NCBI GenBank assembly: GCA_021204375.1
Contig: JAJPZL010000368.1
Coordinates: 1 to 8,823 of the forward strand
Length of the DNA: 8,823 nucleotides
Direction of reading: 5' to 3'
Origin: Bacteroides sp.
GTDB lineage: Bacteria > Bacteroidota > Bacteroidia > Bacteroidales > Bacteroidaceae
This document shows positions 6,886 to 8,823 of the stretch, one piece after another; within the stretch, counting starts at the first letter, position 1; every line of letters begins with the position of its first letter. The translations under genes were made by a program, and so were the position numbers. Under the pieces are notes generated by a model, which saw nothing but the letters and a program-made list of their open reading frames with translations, did no database searches and was not told where the DNA came from.

Positions 6886-7881
6886 TTATTCCGGAATACC
6901 GGAAGAGAAGAAAAACTTATGGACTCCGGCTGTGATACCGGAATCTTCCAGATCATTCTTGATAAAAGATTCAATGTGGCGGATCCGTTTGTCTTCCAGA
7001 ATTTCATTGACAGCGATCAGGATACCTGTCTCTTCCACATTCCCGAATCCGTAATTAATAGCAGTACCAAACATACGCATGGTGGGACTCAGGCTCATAT
7101 AGGCGTTTACCAAAGGAGGAATATTGTAACCCAGGCGACGGATCTCGCTATTTAAAATACGGTAATTTTCCTTGAATGTAGGTCTGTCAAAAAGTTTAGC
7201 CAGTTTCTCCTCGCTGGCTTCAATACGGATGGAATGGACCGGAGTAATTAAACCGTCCCTGTCTTCAAAATATTTTTTCAGAAAATAGAGGATCATATCC
7301 CGGCCCTCTCTGTGATAACTGGGATACATGGTCACTTTACCAAAAAAGTATTTTACTTCCGGCATAATAACCGTAAGAGCTCCTAATCCGTCCCATAGAT
7401 TATCCAGTACAAAGAGTCCTTTACTGCCTGAACGGGAAGATTGGTACTCTACTGTTACAAAAGAGCGTCCCAATTCAATGGTAGTAGGCAGGTATTCTTT
7501 AATGAACTTTTCGGAAAAGTTGAACATATGGGCGGTTGCCAGTTTGGGGTGACCGTACTTGTCAAATTCTACATCCGTACCCCGTATATACCGATAACCA
7601 CCCAGTATCTCTTCTGCTTCGGGATTCCATACGATGAGCTGTTTATAAGGATTATCCATGATATCATATTCATCGATATCCATTGACATACCGGTACCTC
7701 CACCGGCGTCCCGGAAAGTGATTTCCCTGAGCCGGCCGACCTCTTTCATTACATGGGGAGAATCCTGATAAGTAACAATATATATCTGGTTATTACTTTT
7801 ATTGGTCATTCTGAGGTGTTTATCCTCAGTCAATTCAGACTTTAGAAGTTCCTTACTTATCGGTTCTATAATGTCTTCCAT
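6886..7881 (-). CDS. glsB: GNAT-type N-acyltransferase, GlsB-like (glycine lipid / N-acyl amino acid synthesis)
   Basis: A 331-residue protein of the OlsB/"hemolysin" acyltransferase group within the GNAT fold. Visible landmarks are QLIVWNPEAEEILGGYRYI (81-99), the family signature TIELGRSFV (134-142) with E136 and R139, GLFVLDNLWDGLGAL (155-169), the segment KVTMYPSYHREGRDMI (182-197), and PTMRMFGTAINYGFG (266-280). In Bacteroides the homologue GlsB transfers a 3-hydroxy fatty acid to the amine of glycine, giving N-acyl glycine (commendamide), the precursor of glycine lipids. Glycine as the substrate is inferred from taxonomy and from the adjacent O-acyltransferase; ornithine is the alternative. 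The start at 7881 keeps the conserved N-terminal segment ELLKSELTEDKHLR; the next in-frame Met (M25) would delete it. The last ~22 residues (after ESFIKND) look like a non-conserved tail. It lies 22 bases after the glsA-like stop, and no membrane segment is evident. Confidence 0.83.
   Translation of the reverse strand: MEDIIEPISKELLKSELTEDKHLRMTNKSNNQIYIVTYQDSPHVMKEVGRLREITFRDAGGGTGMSMDIDEYDIMDNPYKQLIVWNPEAEEILGGYRYIRGTDVEFDKYGHPKLATAHMFNFSEKFIKEYLPTTIELGRSFVTVEYQSSRSGSKGLFVLDNLWDGLGALTVIMPEVKYFFGKVTMYPSYHREGRDMILYFLKKYFEDRDGLITPVHSIRIEASEEKLAKLFDRPTFKENYRILNSEIRRLGYNIPPLVNAYMSLSPTMRMFGTAINYGFGNVEETGILIAVNEILEDKRIRHIESFIKNDLEDSGITAGVHKFFFSSGIPE
6887..6944. repeat. Cluster of CCGG-centred inverted repeats at the dgt/glsB convergent junction
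   Basis: CCGG occurs five times in 77 bases (6865, 6891, 6899, 6926, 6938). TATTCCGGAATA at 6887-6898 is a perfect 12-base palindrome overlapping the glsB stop. ATTCCGG (6888-6894) also pairs with CCGGAAT (6938-6944), and inside it CCGGA (6899-6903) pairs with TCCGG (6925-6929), a nested stem possible in RNA of either strand. It codes for the last residues of the glsB product. Function unknown; a 3'-end structure or chance codon use (ATTCCGG = Ile-Pro/Gly) are both possible. Confidence 0.35.
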
Positions 7882-7903
7882 ATATTTTTCGTACTAACAC
7901 TTT

Positions 7904-8725
7904 CTACTTTAAACTATAAACAATATCCTTTACGTATTGAGCCCACTGGGCCGGCGTCTTACTTTTATCAAACGTCTGCCACGGAATAGGTTTGCCAATA
8001 GTTACAGTAAAGGTTTTGTGCCGATTTTTAAACATTTCATCCGACAGATATATCATGGCAATATTTGCCTTTATACCCAGGAGCTTACAAAGATTAGCCA
8101 GGTTATAAAAGAAATCGGAGTTATGCCCTTCAAAATGAATGGGCACTACATCCCGTTGTGTCTGAACACTTTTTACAATAAAGATCTTTTTCCAGTCCAG
8201 ATCACGTATTACTCCATTACGCCGGCGGCTGCATATACCTGCCGGGAATATAATAAGCTGGTTATCGGACTTAAAGCCGGCTTCTACCATGCGTGGAAAA
8301 TCTTTTGCCAGGGAACCGGTCTTATTCACAGGAATACAAAGCGGAGCCAGATTGCGTAGATTCATCAGCATATCATTGACCAGGTATCTTATTTTACCAT
8401 CGTAATGGCGTCCCAGTATATATCCCAGTGCTACTCCATCCTGTCCACCCAGCGGATGATTAGATACAAAGGTATACAAACCCTCTTTGGGAAGATTCTC
8501 TTCCCCTTTTACTTCCAGGCCGACATCCAGAAATCCCAGAGAAGCTTCCAGAAAATCTACTCCGATCTTATCTTTGCTCTCTTTCAGAAAGACATTGATC
8601 TCCTCCTGATGTACTATCTTTTTCAGATAAGAAACCAGAAATCCCGGAATATATTTATAATGCTTCGGTGCTTTTTCTCTTAGTACCTTGTCGATATCAA
8701 TTAAGAATAAATCGTTATCGGTCAT
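7904..8725 (-). CDS. glsA: PlsC-like O-acyltransferase, GlsA-like
   Basis: A 273-residue member of the lysophospholipid acyltransferase (PlsC/OlsA) superfamily. The first motif reads SNHPLGGQDG, with H90 and D96 five residues apart (HX5D) instead of the usual HX4D; a similar NHPxGG form occurs in the hemolysin-like subgroup. The motif III equivalent is FPAGICSRRRNG (160-171), with Ala162 where the classic FPEG has Glu. Motif IV is VVPIHFEG (193-200). In Bacteroides the partner GlsA esterifies the hydroxyl of the N-acyl glycine made by GlsB, giving the mature diacyl glycine lipid at the inner membrane. Here it is upstream of the N-acyltransferase with 22 bases between the genes, so one transcript is likely. 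A conventional lysophosphatidic acid acyltransferase is the alternative, less likely given the partner and the motif form. The stop is TAG. Confidence 0.8.
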   Translation of the reverse strand: MTDNDLFLIDIDKVLREKAPKHYKYIPGFLVSYLKKIVHQEEINVFLKESKDKIGVDFLEASLGFLDVGLEVKGEENLPKEGLYTFVSNHPLGGQDGVALGYILGRHYDGKIRYLVNDMLMNLRNLAPLCIPVNKTGSLAKDFPRMVEAGFKSDNQLIIFPAGICSRRRNGVIRDLDWKKIFIVKSVQTQRDVVPIHFEGHNSDFFYNLANLCKLLGIKANIAMIYLSDEMFKNRHKTFTVTIGKPIPWQTFDKSKTPAQWAQYVKDIVYSLK

Positions 8726-8823
8726 ACTTTCCCATGATAGTTAAAGGTGTAAAATTAATCTAAGTTTTCAATTAATTGTAAGGATTCGGTAAAAAAGAGA
8801 AAAGTTTTAGGCAAATCCATAAC
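8726..8823 (-). promoter_or_regulatory. Upstream leader of glsA-glsB; no firm promoter
   Basis: An A/T-rich 98-base stretch without an open frame of note, running to the window edge. On the minus strand TAATTTTA (complement of 8752-8759) is one mismatch from the Bacteroides -7 consensus but has no correctly spaced -33 TTG. CAATTAATTG at 8769-8778 is a perfect 10-base palindrome that could be an operator. GGGAAAG directly before the glsA ATG is a weak, very close Shine-Dalgarno candidate. Whether a divergent gene begins to the right cannot be seen. Confidence 0.25.

Noticed and set aside
6805..7155. Plus-strand frame bridging the dgt end and the glsB-like gene, possibly a dgt-overlapping gene
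   Set aside because: It overlaps conserved coding sequence of both neighbours in other frames and its product resembles nothing known; the dgt frame ends normally at 6863.
7937..8359. A 140-codon plus-strand frame opposite the glsA-like gene
   Set aside because: It shadows the conserved acyltransferase motifs on the minus strand and has no domain or promoter of its own.
8726..8823. Searched for an attachment site or repeat at the right edge
   Set aside because: Only a 10-base AT-rich palindrome is present, with no duplicate in the window and no integrase nearby.

Overview
The window looks like a chromosomal, vertically inherited piece of a Bacteroidales genome, most like Parabacteroides/Bacteroides. 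This rests on the protein families, not on any database search: an ArgE of the Bacteroidetes type, an adjacent glycine-lipid acyltransferase pair of the GlsA/GlsB type, a DUF4292-type lipoprotein, a Bacteroidetes-type dGTPase, weak or absent Shine-Dalgarno sequences, and a Bacteroides-type -7 promoter element (TAnnTTTG) before dgt. I see no tRNA, rRNA, CRISPR array, insertion sequence, prophage gene or other clear sign of transfer. Coding density is very high: eight genes fill the window and no gene-free stretch exceeds 105 bases.

Layout. (1) 5-1072, plus strand: a complete or nearly complete M20 deacylase, ArgE, for arginine synthesis. It meets the next operon tail to tail with 6 bases between stop codons. 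(2) 5433-1079, minus strand: a four-gene cluster read dut, TPR lipoprotein, DUF4292-type lipoprotein, envC. Spacings are 9 bases, a 4-base overlap and 3 bases, so it is almost certainly one transcript. dUTPase leads three envelope proteins: two periplasm-facing lipoproteins and an EnvC-like coiled-coil protein whose LytM domain has lost its catalytic residues. (3) 5434-5537: a 104-base divergent promoter region between dut and dgt. (4) 5538-6863, plus strand: dGTP triphosphohydrolase, dgt, converging on the next pair with 22 bases between stop codons. (5) 8725-6886, minus strand: a PlsC-like O-acyltransferase followed by a GNAT-like N-acyltransferase, best read as glsA-glsB for glycine lipids and N-acyl glycines such as commendamide. 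(6) 8726-8823: upstream leader of that pair, with no gene.

How the genes work together. dut and dgt both act on the dNTP pool and are transcribed head to head, so they may be co-regulated. The TPR/DUF4292/EnvC block is an envelope module: EnvC probably activates a septal amidase, and the DUF4292 protein may be a LolB-like outer-membrane lipoprotein factor (inference). GlsB would acylate the amine of glycine and GlsA would add the second acyl chain. No strikingly new multi-gene system stands out. The most useful leads are the dut-led envelope operon, the catalytically dead EnvC, the candidate terminators folded into coding sequence at both convergent junctions, and the unusual motifs of the acyltransferase pair.
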